Of a stretch of 64,000 bases of DNA, positions 17,927 to 26,484 are shown piece after piece. The first letter of the stretch is position 1. Each line of letters begins with the position of its first letter. The position numbers and the translations under genes were made by a program. The notes under the pieces are model-generated. The model did no database searches and was not told where the DNA came from. It worked only from the letters and a program-made list of their open reading frames with translations. The stretch is from the NCBI GenBank assembly GCA_947493695.1, contig CANLSF010000006.1, positions 124,001-188,000 of the forward strand, in the 5' to 3' direction. This stretch comes from an uncultured Kiloniellaceae bacterium. Lineage in GTDB: Bacteria; Pseudomonadota; Alphaproteobacteria; Kiloniellales; Kiloniellaceae.

Positions 17927-18113
17927 TTAAGCCTCTCCTGCTCTCATCACCGATGGCACCGGCAGGACGCTAACACCCTATCGGTTGAATCGACAAGTTG
18001 CTGTTGTGAGGCCTCGTAAGACAAGGCAAACAATAGTGGTACAGATTTAGCGAACAGACAAAATCCGCAACTCCCCTGCCGTCGCGCCAGGTGCTTTTCG
18101 AAGATCAGGCGCA

Positions 18114-18144
18114 AAGAAAAAGGGCCGCTTTACCAAGCGACCCT
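18114..18144 (-). terminator. Intrinsic terminator of the phasin gene
   Basis: On the minus strand AGGGTCGCTT and AAGCGGCCCT form a 10-bp stem with one U-G pair and a GGTA loop, followed by TTTTTCTTT. It lies about 40 bases past the stop codon. Confidence 0.8.
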
Positions 18145-18180
18145 CGATCTGACGTCAAATTGACCTGACTGGAAGCAAAA

Positions 18181-18681
18181 TTACTTCTTTGCGGTCGCTT
18201 TGATCTGGGACTTCAACTCTTCCAGGCTGTCGGACACACGCTTGTTCAGCACTTCAACAGCTTCCTGGTTTGACTTCGCACCCATCTCCGCAAGTTCGCG
18301 GACATTGGAAAGCGTACGCTCAAAAGAGTCTTTCACGAGTTCTGCCTGCTTCGACATAACTTCGTCGGGAGTGCCGGCTGCAGAGAATGACTGAACTGCG
18401 CGGGAGGCTTCTTCAACAGCCTGACGAATAATTTCGCCCTGGCGGTGCATCAGAGCCTGCGTCCCTTCGAAAGAAAGACGGTTAGCCTGAACGATGGCTT
18501 CCATGTTGCGCTTCTGGCTTTCCAGAATTGCGGTGGCGTCAACACCGGGAACTGCAAACTTCTCGGTCATCTTGGAGAAATCCGGCACTTCGAACTGCTC
18601 AGCAAACTTCGTAACATCCATGAACGCGCTAAAATCACCATCGAGGAACGGGTTCCCCGTCTTTGTTGCTGCTTTGGCCAT
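18181..18681 (-). CDS. phaP: Phasin family protein (polyhydroxyalkanoate granule-associated)
   Basis: Amphipathic helical protein that coats PHA granules; 166 residues. The sequence is almost entirely heptad-like helix, with NMEAIVQANRLSFEGTQALM and QAELVKDSFERTLSNVRELAEMG-type stretches that match the phasin_2 family, and an Ala/Lys tail. AAGGAA precedes the start by 9 bases. Upstream are a good sigma-70 promoter and two TGCA-N-TGCA palindromes of the kind bound by PhaR, so production probably follows PHA accumulation. PHA synthesis genes are not in this window. Confidence 0.9.
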   Translation of the reverse strand: MAKAATKTGNPFLDGDFSAFMDVTKFAEQFEVPDFSKMTEKFAVPGVDATAILESQKRNMEAIVQANRLSFEGTQALMHRQGEIIRQAVEEASRAVQSFSAAGTPDEVMSKQAELVKDSFERTLSNVRELAEMGAKSNQEAVEVLNKRVSDSLEELKSQIKATAKK

Positions 18682-18725
18682 TGACCCAATTCCTTTTCAT
18701 AGACAGTGAATTGTGCGGCTGCAAA

Positions 18726-18740
18726 TTGTGCACTGCACAA
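18726..18740. promoter_or_regulatory. Putative PhaR operator downstream of the phaP promoter
   Basis: TTGTGCA-C-TGCACAA, a perfect 7-bp-arm palindrome, lies between the inferred transcription start and the phaP start codon, where bound repressor would block RNA polymerase. The match to PhaR-type sites is from memory of the motif class. Confidence 0.55.
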
Positions 18741-18757
18741 ATTTCTTCAATGACGCG

Positions 18758-18785
18758 AATATAGGCACAAAAATTCAAAGGTCAA
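18758..18785 (-). promoter_or_regulatory. Sigma-70-type promoter of phaP
   Basis: Read on the minus strand: -35 TTGACC (18785-18780), 16-base spacer, -10 TATATT (18763-18758). Transcription would begin near 18750, leaving a leader of about 70 bases. Confidence 0.65.
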
Positions 18786-18822
18786 GCGATTTTGTTGCAG
18801 TGCAACATGATCGCTTGACCTT
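18778..18822. promoter_or_regulatory. Nested inverted repeat with a second PhaR-type palindrome
   Basis: Outer arms of 13 bp (18778-18790 and 18810-18822) are perfect; each contains the CTTGACC/GGTCAAG word, and one arm includes the phaP -35 element. Inside lies TGTTGCA-G-TGCAACA (18793-18807). The layout suggests a composite operator over the promoter. Confidence 0.6.
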
Positions 18823-18872
18823 CAGGAGACCATCGGCGGAACCATTAATAAAAATCAACCGCTTAAGCCACA

Positions 18873-19469
18873 TCAGGCAGTCGCTTCTTCAGGCCTGGAA
18901 CGCGTGAAACGCCGGGCACAGCCATCAATGCGGGTTAGATAGCGGTCCAGTGCTGCCATCGTTTTCGGCAAATCTTCAGCATCTTCCTTGAACCAAACCT
19001 TAAGGGTCGCGAGGTAGACACCCGACAGGGCTTTCACTCGCAACATTCCGCGCAATCCATCTGCTGAAAGTTGAGCTGACTCTAACATTGAAGCCATAGA
19101 GCGGTTCAACCGGCTGACGCTGCAGGCCGCCGCCAAAGGATCCCGAGCCTGGTCATGCGCGATTGCAGCCAATGCAGCCTTATATGGGGCAAGAGCATCC
19201 AAGCGACGCATAACAACATCAAACAACCGATCCTTTGCCGGTTCTTCACCGCTATCCCCGTCCTCATCGGACATGACCTCGGCATCGATCATTCGGGTAA
19301 AGCCCCCAAGAATGGCCTGTTTTGAGGAGTAAACCCCGTAAACCTGAGACAATGGCAGCTTCGCCGACGCAGCGATATCCGTTAAAGAAAGGTCGCGCCA
19401 CCCCTGCTCGCGCGCCAGGTCCATTGCGGTATCAACAATATGTTTGGGAATGTCCGCCTTCTTTACCAT
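18873..19469 (-). CDS. TetR-family transcriptional regulator
   Basis: About 198 residues. The N-terminal helix-turn-helix reads IVDTAMDLAREQGWRDLS, then LTDIAASAKLPLSQVYGVYS and KQAILGGF, a standard TetR DNA-binding domain. The C-terminal ligand domain has no recognisable specificity. Start 19469 has GGAGG 6 bases upstream; the longer frame to 19517 is unlikely. Upstream at 19536-19552 is the ATCAGCA-N3-TGCTGAT palindrome, a candidate own operator. It lies upstream of phaP on the same strand, but the phaP promoter is separate. Confidence 0.88.
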   Translation of the reverse strand: MVKKADIPKHIVDTAMDLAREQGWRDLSLTDIAASAKLPLSQVYGVYSSKQAILGGFTRMIDAEVMSDEDGDSGEEPAKDRLFDVVMRRLDALAPYKAALAAIAHDQARDPLAAACSVSRLNRSMASMLESAQLSADGLRGMLRVKALSGVYLATLKVWFKEDAEDLPKTMAALDRYLTRIDGCARRFTRSRPEEATA

Positions 19470-19535
19470 CCGGTCCTCCGCTATAGCGTTTTGCGCGTTT
19501 CTTGAACTGCAGGTCATCGAAATTTTGCGTTCGAA

Positions 19536-19552
19536 ATCAGCAGCATGCTGAT
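19536..19552. promoter_or_regulatory. Palindrome ATCAGCA-N3-TGCTGAT (copy 2)
   Basis: Same 7-bp arms and 3-base spacer (centre GCA) as 16384-16400, about 67 bases upstream of the TetR start. Good candidate for TetR autoregulation. Confidence 0.5.
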
Positions 19553-19736
19553 CGAGAGACGGTGAATTTCGGGTCTACTTTAACACAAAGTGGTTTGGCT
19601 GGGTGCCAGTACCCGAAAGCGCTCGGGTATCCTTCCTAGTACAACTTGGTTTCGATCATAGGCGGTTTCGAGCGTTCTGGCGGTAAAATCTTGATTTTTC
19701 GCGCCATCGCGGCAAAAAACCGCAGTCTCCTTCGAC

Positions 19737-20216
19737 TTAGTCTTTTTTGATGTCCGCCAGGGATCCTCCTGTCAGATCGAGCAATTCGCTGGGTCGAAGA
19801 GGGAACACTGCGTTAGGCGTGCCTGCCGCGGCCCAGATGGAATCATAGTTGAGAAGATCATTGTCGATAAAGGTCACAGGCGCTTCACTATGCGCCAACG
19901 GCGGCACACCGCCTATCGCAAAGCCAGTCTTTTCGCGCACAAATCCCGGGTCAGCTCTCGTGATCTTCTCTCCCAGCAGGCGCGACAGCTTTTTCTCGTC
20001 CACTCGGTTCACACCGCTGGCTATGACCAGTACCGACCGCTCGCTCTCCTTAGCTTTGAAGATCAGTGACTTTGCAATCTGCGCGACCTCGCACCCGATA
20101 ACCTCTGCTGCTTCCGCGGCCGTGCGGGTGCTCTCGGGAAATTCACGAACTTCGAACCGGATGCCAGAATCGTTGAGGGCGTCCTGAACTCGACGGCTAC
20201 TGGCCTTAGTTTCCAT
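19737..20216 (-). CDS. YbaK/ProX-type aminoacyl-tRNA deacylase
   Basis: Free-standing editing-domain protein that hydrolyses mischarged tRNA (for example Cys- or Ala-tRNAPro, depending on subtype). The 159 residues contain RTAAEAAEVIGCEVAQIAKS, LIFKAKESERSVLVIASGVNRVD-type core sequence, GFAIGGVPPLAH and TFIDNDLL, all typical of the YbaK fold. Start 20216 is chosen with GAGGAG 9 bases upstream. It lies downstream of proC on the same strand, a fitting proline context. The exact substrate is unknown. Confidence 0.88.
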   Translation of the reverse strand: METKASSRRVQDALNDSGIRFEVREFPESTRTAAEAAEVIGCEVAQIAKSLIFKAKESERSVLVIASGVNRVDEKKLSRLLGEKITRADPGFVREKTGFAIGGVPPLAHSEAPVTFIDNDLLNYDSIWAAAGTPNAVFPLRPSELLDLTGGSLADIKKD

Positions 20217-20288
20217 TAGACGACAGCTCCTCGAAATCCCGGCTTCCACTGCACCGGAAACACAAACCGAGCCCTGACAGCCTTTAAG

Positions 20289-21122
20289 TCACGCCGGATC
20301 TTGTCGGCCCAGTTCCTGACTCCGGCGCGTTGCTGCAGCGATTGCCCGCGTCATGAGAGGCTGTAGGCCGTCCTCCGCCATCAGCACATTGAGAGCTTCC
20401 AGTGTCGTTCCCGCCGGGCTTGTTACGTTTTTACGCAACTGGCTTGGCGCCTCGCTGGCCTGATGAACCAGCTCGCCTGATCCGGCGACGGTCACGCGTG
20501 CCAATCTCTCCGACAATTCCTGAGGCAACCCGGCCTCAATACCCGCCTGTGCAAGACATTCGATTAGAAGAAAAACGTAGGCCGGACCACCGCCCGACAA
20601 GGCGGTAACGGCATCGAGCAACGCTTCATCGTCAACCCAGGCTGTCTCGCCTACGGCGGAAAGCAGAGAACTGCAGACCTCCCGTTGCGTCGATGATGCT
20701 GCCGGATTGGCACAAAGTACGGTCATCCCCCGCCCGACCGCCGATGGAGTGTTGGGCATCGCCCGGACGATCGGCGCCGTTTCACCCAGAGCGGCCTGGA
20801 AATACGCCAGCGTCTTACCCGCGGCAACAGAAAGAAATACAGTAGATGCCTTCGCAAACCGGCTATAGTCGCCGATAGTTCCGTCCATCATTTGCGGCTT
20901 TATCGCGATTACGACGACGGCCGGATCATAATTCTCCGGCAATTCGGTCAAGACCTTTAATGTCGTCACACCCCGAGCCTGGATGCCTTCCAGAAAACCG
21001 GACTCAAAAGGCTCAATGACAGTCACACTCTCCGGCGCCACGCCCTGCCCCAGCCAGCCCTCAAGCAGAGCACCGCCCATCTTGCCGCATCCTATCAGCA
21101 GCAACGACCCATCGATTTTCAT
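20289..21122 (-). CDS. proC: Pyrroline-5-carboxylate reductase
   Basis: Last step of proline synthesis, NAD(P)H-dependent. The 277 residues show the Rossmann motif LLIGCGKMGGALLEGW, PQMMDG, SVAAGKTL, VRAMPNTPSAVGRGMT and the signature AVTALSGGGPAYVF followed by SPAGTTLEALNVL. It is full length with no odd features. The YbaK-type gene follows about 70 bases downstream. Confidence 0.95.
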   Translation of the reverse strand: MKIDGSLLLIGCGKMGGALLEGWLGQGVAPESVTVIEPFESGFLEGIQARGVTTLKVLTELPENYDPAVVVIAIKPQMMDGTIGDYSRFAKASTVFLSVAAGKTLAYFQAALGETAPIVRAMPNTPSAVGRGMTVLCANPAASSTQREVCSSLLSAVGETAWVDDEALLDAVTALSGGGPAYVFLLIECLAQAGIEAGLPQELSERLARVTVAGSGELVHQASEAPSQLRKNVTSPAGTTLEALNVLMAEDGLQPLMTRAIAAATRRSQELGRQDPA

Positions 21123-21226
21123 AATCTTCAGCTCTTCGAACGAAATTTTTCAGCAACAAGGCGGACGGACGACGAGCGTTCTACAAGCACCCGCACTCCA
21201 CCAGTCTTTGTTTCGCCAGCGGCAGT

Positions 21227-21727
21227 TTAAGCCTCGCCGACGGTTTCCATCAAGGCCGCGGCCAGGGCGTTCTGGACCGTTTGACCACCCCAGACAACCA
21301 TCTGTATCGCCGGATAGAAACGTTCACACTCCACAACAGCGGTATCGACCAGATCTTCGAGCTGCTCGACACTGGCAGCCTGCAGGCCGCGAAGCGGGAT
21401 GGTATGGCGGAACATTGCTGTTCCATCATCGGAAAGAAGGTCAAAATGGCCAAGCCAGAGTTTTTCGTTCACCGCCCCGATCAACTCGTAGATGGCCAAC
21501 CTTTTTGTCTCCGGCACCCGCAGGTCGAACTGACAGGTGAAGATCACCGCGCTGACTTCATGCTGCCACACGAAATACATGTGGTAGTCGCACCAGCGCC
21601 CAGCGACTTCGACCGTCAATTCAGAGTCATTGTGCCGGTCGAAACTCCAGTCATTTGCAATGACCAGTTCCTCGAGGATATCGAGGGGATTGTGAGAACT
21701 ATCGATTACAGTTGTGTGCGTATCCAT
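21227..21727 (-). CDS. YbjN domain-containing protein
   Basis: 166-residue cytoplasmic protein of the YbjN family (a type III secretion chaperone-like fold). Members alter motility and stress responses in enterobacteria, but the mechanism is not settled. Family features are NPLDILEELVIANDWSFDR, TVEVAGRWCDYHMYF and KLWLGHFDLLSDDGTAMFR. It lies upstream of proC on the same strand with 104 bases between. Confidence 0.88.
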   Translation of the reverse strand: MDTHTTVIDSSHNPLDILEELVIANDWSFDRHNDSELTVEVAGRWCDYHMYFVWQHEVSAVIFTCQFDLRVPETKRLAIYELIGAVNEKLWLGHFDLLSDDGTAMFRHTIPLRGLQAASVEQLEDLVDTAVVECERFYPAIQMVVWGGQTVQNALAAALMETVGEA

Positions 21728-21906
21728 TGCAATGCAGTCCCCTTAGTAAAATGGCGGCTATCTGCCGTCCCTAGGTAGACCGCATCACTTGTCCGTCACC
21801 GAAATATGGTTAAGACGCGACGTCAAACTACCAAATGTAGCGTGCCATCTTCGATTCAGCGGCGCAATAGCTGAGTCGACCTATTTGACGATTACTTGCG
21901 ATGCTT

Positions 21907-21915
21907 CTGTGGATA
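21907..21915. promoter_or_regulatory. Isolated consensus DnaA box
   Basis: TGTGGATAA next to the ubiK stop. It shares 13 identical bases with the box at 5952 in opposite orientation. A single match is close to chance expectation in a window this size. Confidence 0.2.
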
Positions 21916-21920
21916 ACTAT

Positions 21921-22304
21921 TCAGTCATCCGAGGCTGGAGACCCGCTCTCCGCATCGCCGGATTTCAGGCTGGAACCGGGCTTCGCCTTGGCTTTCTGCC
22001 GGGTTCTTTTAGGAGAGCTCACGTTCTCAGCCTTCACTGATTCGGTTTTGGCGCCCTTTTCGGCAAGCAAAACCTCCAGTTGTGCCACGCGGGCTACTAA
22101 TTCTTCCTGTTCGCTGCGGGCTTTAGCCGCCATGGCCTTAACCACTTCGAACTCTTCGCGAGGCACAAGATCCATCTGAGCCAGTACTCGTTCGAGCTGC
22201 TCACGTACCCGGGCCTCGACTTCCCCCCGGACACCGGCGGCAACGCCCATCGCACCGGAGGTGACACGGGCCAGATCATCTAAAAAGCGGTTCTGAGTCT
22301 GCAT
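21921..22304 (-). CDS. ubiK: Ubiquinone biosynthesis accessory factor UbiK
   Basis: Small coiled-coil protein of the BMFP family (127 residues) that helps aerobic ubiquinone synthesis as a partner of UbiJ. The N-terminal part NRFLDDLARVTSGAMGVAAG and the coiled coil MDLVPREEFEVVKAMAAKAR with EELVARVAQLEVLLAE are characteristic. The tail after about residue 95 is Lys/Ser-rich low complexity. It is divergent from hldD. Confidence 0.88.
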   Translation of the reverse strand: MQTQNRFLDDLARVTSGAMGVAAGVRGEVEARVREQLERVLAQMDLVPREEFEVVKAMAAKARSEQEELVARVAQLEVLLAEKGAKTESVKAENVSSPKRTRQKAKAKPGSSLKSGDAESGSPASDD

Positions 22305-22620
22305 TCTTCGGGCTCACAGCAATAAAAAAGGGGTCAAATGGGCTTTGCATCGGGACTTTCCCCACCGCTCAATCAAGCGATCAGAGTCTAAGTCCATAGT
22401 GTTCCTTCCCTACTATGCGCAAGGAATCACGTGGTTTCAAATAGTTCACACAGAATGCCGCGATTTGCCGCAGGACTTCAGGAACCCGAAAAAGCGCTCT
22501 TCTCTCCTCCGCTCATGCCTTATATAAGGAGGGCCGCAGTCCGGGAAATTCCAATCTCACTATGGCTGCAGACGGCAGCGGATCATCTGGATCCGTTAAG
22601 TTAGAGAAAGAGCTTCCATC
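22305..22620. other. Divergent promoter region of ubiK and hldD
   Basis: About 315 bases. The perfect palindrome CCTTATATAAGG (22518-22529) lies about 90 bases upstream of hldD and could be an operator or include a -10 element. No credible ORF. Confidence 0.4.
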
Positions 22621-23604
22621 ATGATCCTTATCACCGGCGGCGCCGGTTTCATCGGCTCCAACGTTGTTGCACGCCTCTCGGAACGCGGCGAGCGCATTAT
22701 CGTCTGCGACTGGCTGGGCCGTGGCGAGAAGTGGCGTAATATTGCGAAAGCCGAAGTGGAGGACGTGGTTCCGCCGGAAGAAATCGCCCGGTATCTTGAA
22801 GAGCTTGACCAGCCTCTGACCGCTGTCATTCATCTGGGTGCGATCTCGGCAACCACCGAGGAAGACGGCGATGCGCTGATGGCGAACAACTTCCGTCTTT
22901 CAAAGTTCTACTGGAACTTCTGCGCTGCAAAACGCATCCCTTTGATCTACGCCTCCTCAGCTGCAACTTACGGGGACGGCGCTCTGGGATTTCGGGACGA
23001 CGCGTCAATTGATGCCCTGGCGCATCTGCAACCCTTGAATGGTTACGGCTGGAGCAAACACCTCTTCGACCGCTGGGTCGCCCGGCAGCTTCGCACCGAA
23101 GCGCCCAAACCGCCACAGTGGGCCGGCCTGAAATTCTTCAATGTCTACGGACCCAATGAATACCATAAAGGTGGGCAGGCGAGTGTCGCGGCACACCTTT
23201 TCCGGCAATTGCAGTCGGGCGAAGCCGCAACTCTGTTCCAATCGCATCACCCCGACTATGCCGACGGAGGTCAGCTCAGGGATTTCGTTTGGGTCGGCGA
23301 TTGCGTGGACGTGATGATGTGGCTGCTGGATAATCCGGAGGTCAACGGCCTTTTCAATCTGGGTACGGGCGCAGCGCGTAGCTTTGCGGACCTTGCCCGC
23401 GCGGTTTTCGCCGCCCTCGAACAACCTGAGAACATCCGTTACGTGCCGACACCTGAAGCAATTCGCGATAAATACCAGTACTTTACCGAGGCAGATATGA
23501 CGCGATTACGCTCCGCCGGCTACACCAAGGACTTCACGACGCTGGAAGCTGGCGTGGAAAGCTATATCCGTGACTTCCTCGCGACGCCGGATGCCTACCG
23601 ATGA
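22621..23604 (+). CDS. hldD: ADP-L-glycero-D-manno-heptose-6-epimerase
   Basis: Converts ADP-D-glycero- to ADP-L-glycero-manno-heptose for the LPS inner core. The 327-residue extended SDR has MILITGGAGFIGSNVV, the characteristic SSAATYGDG, the catalytic Tyr-Lys in NGYGWSKHLFD, FFNVYGPNEYHKG, and RDFVWVGDCVDVMMWLLDNP, which is diagnostic for this epimerase. Its stop overlaps the lgt start (ATGA), so the two are coupled. Confidence 0.95.
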   Translation: MILITGGAGFIGSNVVARLSERGERIIVCDWLGRGEKWRNIAKAEVEDVVPPEEIARYLEELDQPLTAVIHLGAISATTEEDGDALMANNFRLSKFYWNFCAAKRIPLIYASSAATYGDGALGFRDDASIDALAHLQPLNGYGWSKHLFDRWVARQLRTEAPKPPQWAGLKFFNVYGPNEYHKGGQASVAAHLFRQLQSGEAATLFQSHHPDYADGGQLRDFVWVGDCVDVMMWLLDNPEVNGLFNLGTGAARSFADLARAVFAALEQPENIRYVPTPEAIRDKYQYFTEADMTRLRSAGYTKDFTTLEAGVESYIRDFLATPDAYR

Positions 23605-24425
23605 TACTGGGTCTCGCATATCCCGACATCGGGCCGGTCGCTTTTGAGATTGGTCCTTTTGTCATCCGCTGGTACGCCCTCGCCTATATCGTCGGCCTCC
23701 TGTTGGCCTGGCGCTATTGCCGCTGGTTGACGAGCAAACCGCCGAAACAGGTTGAAGCCATCGCCTTTGACGATTTTCTGCTCTGGGCAACATTCGGCGT
23801 GATCATTGGCGGCCGCCTGGGTTATGTCCTCTTCTACAAGCCTGCGTACTTTCTTTGGAATCCGGCGGAAATCCTAATCATCTGGCAAGGCGGAATGAGC
23901 TTCCATGGCGGCCTGCTGGGCGTCATCGCCGCGATGTATCTCTTCACCCGCCGAAACGGCATTAAGTTCTTTGCATTGACCGACATTGTCGCCTGTGCCG
24001 CACCGATCGGGCTACTGCTCGGGCGGGTTGCGAACTTCGTAAATGGCGAATTGTATGGACGTCCAACCGATGCTGCGATCGGAATGGTTTTCCCCCAGGA
24101 CCCGGCCCAACTGCCCCGCCACCCGAGCCAACTCTATGAAGCCGGCCTGGAAGGCCTCGTTCTCTTGGTGGTGCTTTTCCTGATGGTCCAGGCTTCTGCA
24201 CTGAAACGCGGCGGTCTGCTGTCCGGTGTCTTTCTTGCAGGCTACGCGCTATCGCGGATTATCGTCGAGTTCTTCCGCGAACCCGACGACCATCTGGGCT
24301 TCCTCTTTGCGGGCGCAACCATGGGACAGCTGCTTTCCTTGCCGATGATGCTCTTCGGAATCGGACTGGCCCTCTGGTCGCTGCGCCAAACGCAACCGGT
24401 GCAGCGTGATGGCTCAACCGGTTAA
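23601..24425 (+). CDS. lgt: Prolipoprotein diacylglyceryl transferase
   Basis: Inner-membrane enzyme that attaches diacylglycerol from phosphatidylglycerol to the lipobox Cys of prolipoproteins. The 274 residues have about seven hydrophobic segments, GRLGYVLFY, MSFHGGLLG with the essential His, and the Lgt signature GRVANFVNGELYGRPTD with the essential Arg. It overlaps hldD upstream and the methyltransferase gene downstream, giving a tight operon. Confidence 0.95.
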   Translation: MILGLAYPDIGPVAFEIGPFVIRWYALAYIVGLLLAWRYCRWLTSKPPKQVEAIAFDDFLLWATFGVIIGGRLGYVLFYKPAYFLWNPAEILIIWQGGMSFHGGLLGVIAAMYLFTRRNGIKFFALTDIVACAAPIGLLLGRVANFVNGELYGRPTDAAIGMVFPQDPAQLPRHPSQLYEAGLEGLVLLVVLFLMVQASALKRGGLLSGVFLAGYALSRIIVEFFREPDDHLGFLFAGATMGQLLSLPMMLFGIGLALWSLRQTQPVQRDGSTG

Positions 24426-25548
24426 CCCGCTTCCAGGGATCCTCGCCGCGCGTATCCGCGAGGAAGGCCCCCTAACGGTCGCCGACTATATGACCGCCGC
24501 ACTGATCGAGCCCGGCGCGGGCTATTACATGACCGGCGACCCTTTCGGTGCGGATGGCGACTTCATCACCGCGCCGGAGGTCAGCCAGATCTTTGGCGAG
24601 CTGATCGGATTGTGGTGCGCCCAGTGCTGGCAAGGCATGGGATCGCCAGCGAGCATCAACCTGGTTGAACTGGGCCCGGGGCGTGGCACCCTTATGGCAG
24701 ACGCTCTGCGCGCAGCCACGGTTCTTCCGGCCTTCAAAGACGCAATCGCCATTCATCTGGTGGAAGCCAGTCCAAGCCTGATGGCCCGGCAGCGCGAAAC
24801 ACTTTCAAGTTATGATGTCTCCTGGCACGGAGATCTCTCCTCGCTGCCGCGCGCGCCAATGATCGTCATCGCGAACGAGTTCTTCGATGCCCTGCCCGTC
24901 CGACAGTTCGAAAAGATCGGTCACGAATGGCGCGAACGGCTCGTGACTCTGTCTCCGCTGGCAACCCCGAACGCCCCGGCTTTCACCTTCACAAACGGCG
25001 CGGTGACGGATGAGGGACTCGCTATGATCCCGTCGAACTTGCGCGATGCCCCGCACGGCACCCTCCTTGAAGTATCTCCTGCGATGGAAGCGGTTGCCGG
25101 CGATCTGGCAAGCCGCCTGTCTCGGGATGGAGGCATCGCCCTGGTCATCGACTATGGCCGTACGACCCCAGACTCCGGGTGGTCACTGCAGGCACTTCGA
25201 CAACACACACGTCATGAGCCACTTGTCTCTCCGGGCCAAGCAGACCTGACCGTTCATGTCGATTTCCCGGCAGTCACCGACGCTGCGCGGGCGGCAGGGG
25301 CACGCGCCTGGGGCCCCGTGACGCAAGCCACTTTTTTAAATGCACTCGGAATCAGGGAGCGCGCAGAGGCTTTGTCAGCCAATGCAACAGGCCCACAGCG
25401 CGATGCTATCGAATCCGGTGTTCAGCGCCTTACCGCCTCGGATCAAATGGGCGAACTCTTTAATGTGCTGGCTTTTGGACATCCGGAATTGTCGTCGCCT
25501 GCAGGCCTTCCGATCTCTTCCGCTGACAGAGCCGACAAGGCATCGTAG
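24409..25548 (+). CDS. SAM-dependent methyltransferase, MidA/NDUFAF7 family
   Basis: About 379 residues. Class I methyltransferase motifs VELGPGRGTLMADALRA (SAM-binding) and IVIANEFFDALPVRQF, plus IDYGR, place it with MidA/NDUFAF7. The mitochondrial member methylates an Arg of complex I subunit NDUFS2; the bacterial role is less clear. The gene overlaps the lgt end by 17 bases; GTG 24406 is an alternative start. Conserved lgt-methyltransferase-pgeF order is common in alphaproteobacteria. Confidence 0.9.
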   Translation: MAQPVNPLPGILAARIREEGPLTVADYMTAALIEPGAGYYMTGDPFGADGDFITAPEVSQIFGELIGLWCAQCWQGMGSPASINLVELGPGRGTLMADALRAATVLPAFKDAIAIHLVEASPSLMARQRETLSSYDVSWHGDLSSLPRAPMIVIANEFFDALPVRQFEKIGHEWRERLVTLSPLATPNAPAFTFTNGAVTDEGLAMIPSNLRDAPHGTLLEVSPAMEAVAGDLASRLSRDGGIALVIDYGRTTPDSGWSLQALRQHTRHEPLVSPGQADLTVHVDFPAVTDAARAAGARAWGPVTQATFLNALGIRERAEALSANATGPQRDAIESGVQRLTASDQMGELFNVLAFGHPELSSPAGLPISSADRADKAS

Positions 25549-25628
25549 ACTGCGCGAAATCCAACTGCCGCGCACGAAAGCGCAGCTTGGAAACACTGTA
25601 ATGCCAGGTCAGGAGCCACTTTAGAACC

Positions 25629-26417
25629 ATGCTGACGATAGGATCCATGAACGAACAGCCGGGTATCCGGCACGGGTTCTTCACCCGCAACGGCGGAAGC
25701 AGTCAGGGCATATACACCTCATTGAATTGTGGTTTCGGCGCCCAGGACGATGACGCCGACACGGTCACCGGAAATCGCCAGAAGGCGCTCGCCACCTTGA
25801 GTCCGCAAGCCTCGCATCTGGTAACAGTCTATCAGTATCATTCGGCAGAGGCCGTAACTGTGAGCCGCCCCTGGACGCCGCAAGATGCGCCGCGGGCCGA
25901 TGCAATGGTGACCAACCAGCCTCATTTGGCCCTGGGAATTCTAACTGCAGATTGTGTGCCCGTGCTCTTCGCCGATGCCGAAGGCGGTGTCATCGGCGCG
26001 GCGCACGCCGGCTGGCGCGGCGCGCTGACCGGTGTTTTGGATGCGACGCTCGCGGCCATGCAGGCGCTCGGCGCAGAGAGCAGCCGGATCACGGTCGGCA
26101 TTGGCCCTGCGATCGCCCAGCGTTCCTACGAGGTCGGCCCCGAGTTTCCGGCTGCCTTCCTGGATCAGGACAAGGAGAACGAGGCTTTCTTCTGCCCGGC
26201 CCAGCGCGAAGGACATTTCTTTTTTGATATCAAAGGCTATGTCGCCCGAAGGTTAGCCCAGCTGGGTCTCAGGGATGTTCATGCCCTGCCCTGCGACACC
26301 TATGCCGAAGAGGAACGCTTTTTCAGCTACCGGCGTGCATGCCACAGGAACGAAACCGGAAGTGACGGCAAAATCGATTACGGGCGGGGACTTTCCGCGA
26401 TCTGCCTGACACCCTGA
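25629..26417 (+). CDS. pgeF: Peptidoglycan editing factor PgeF (YfiH family)
   Basis: Amidase that removes wrongly incorporated Ser/Gly from peptidoglycan precursors; formerly annotated as polyphenol oxidase/laccase. The 262 residues include RHGFFTRNGGSSQGIY, YQYHSAEAV, LTADCVPVLFAD and GAAHAGWRGALTGV, which provide the His-Cys-His metal-site residues. FSYRRACHRNETG near the end is typical. It lies 80 bases after the methyltransferase on the same strand. ATG 25647 is an alternative start. Confidence 0.93.
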   Translation: MLTIGSMNEQPGIRHGFFTRNGGSSQGIYTSLNCGFGAQDDDADTVTGNRQKALATLSPQASHLVTVYQYHSAEAVTVSRPWTPQDAPRADAMVTNQPHLALGILTADCVPVLFADAEGGVIGAAHAGWRGALTGVLDATLAAMQALGAESSRITVGIGPAIAQRSYEVGPEFPAAFLDQDKENEAFFCPAQREGHFFFDIKGYVARRLAQLGLRDVHALPCDTYAEEERFFSYRRACHRNETGSDGKIDYGRGLSAICLTP

Positions 26418-26484
26418 CGTCCTGCGCAACCCCAGCGCTCGACGCTACCGCGACAACGCCACGAATTTGAGACGGAAGAAGACC

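Noticed and set aside
24401-24425. Frameshift between lgt and the MidA-like gene
   Set aside because: The overlap is a normal coupled start (GTG/ATG inside the lgt end); both proteins are complete.
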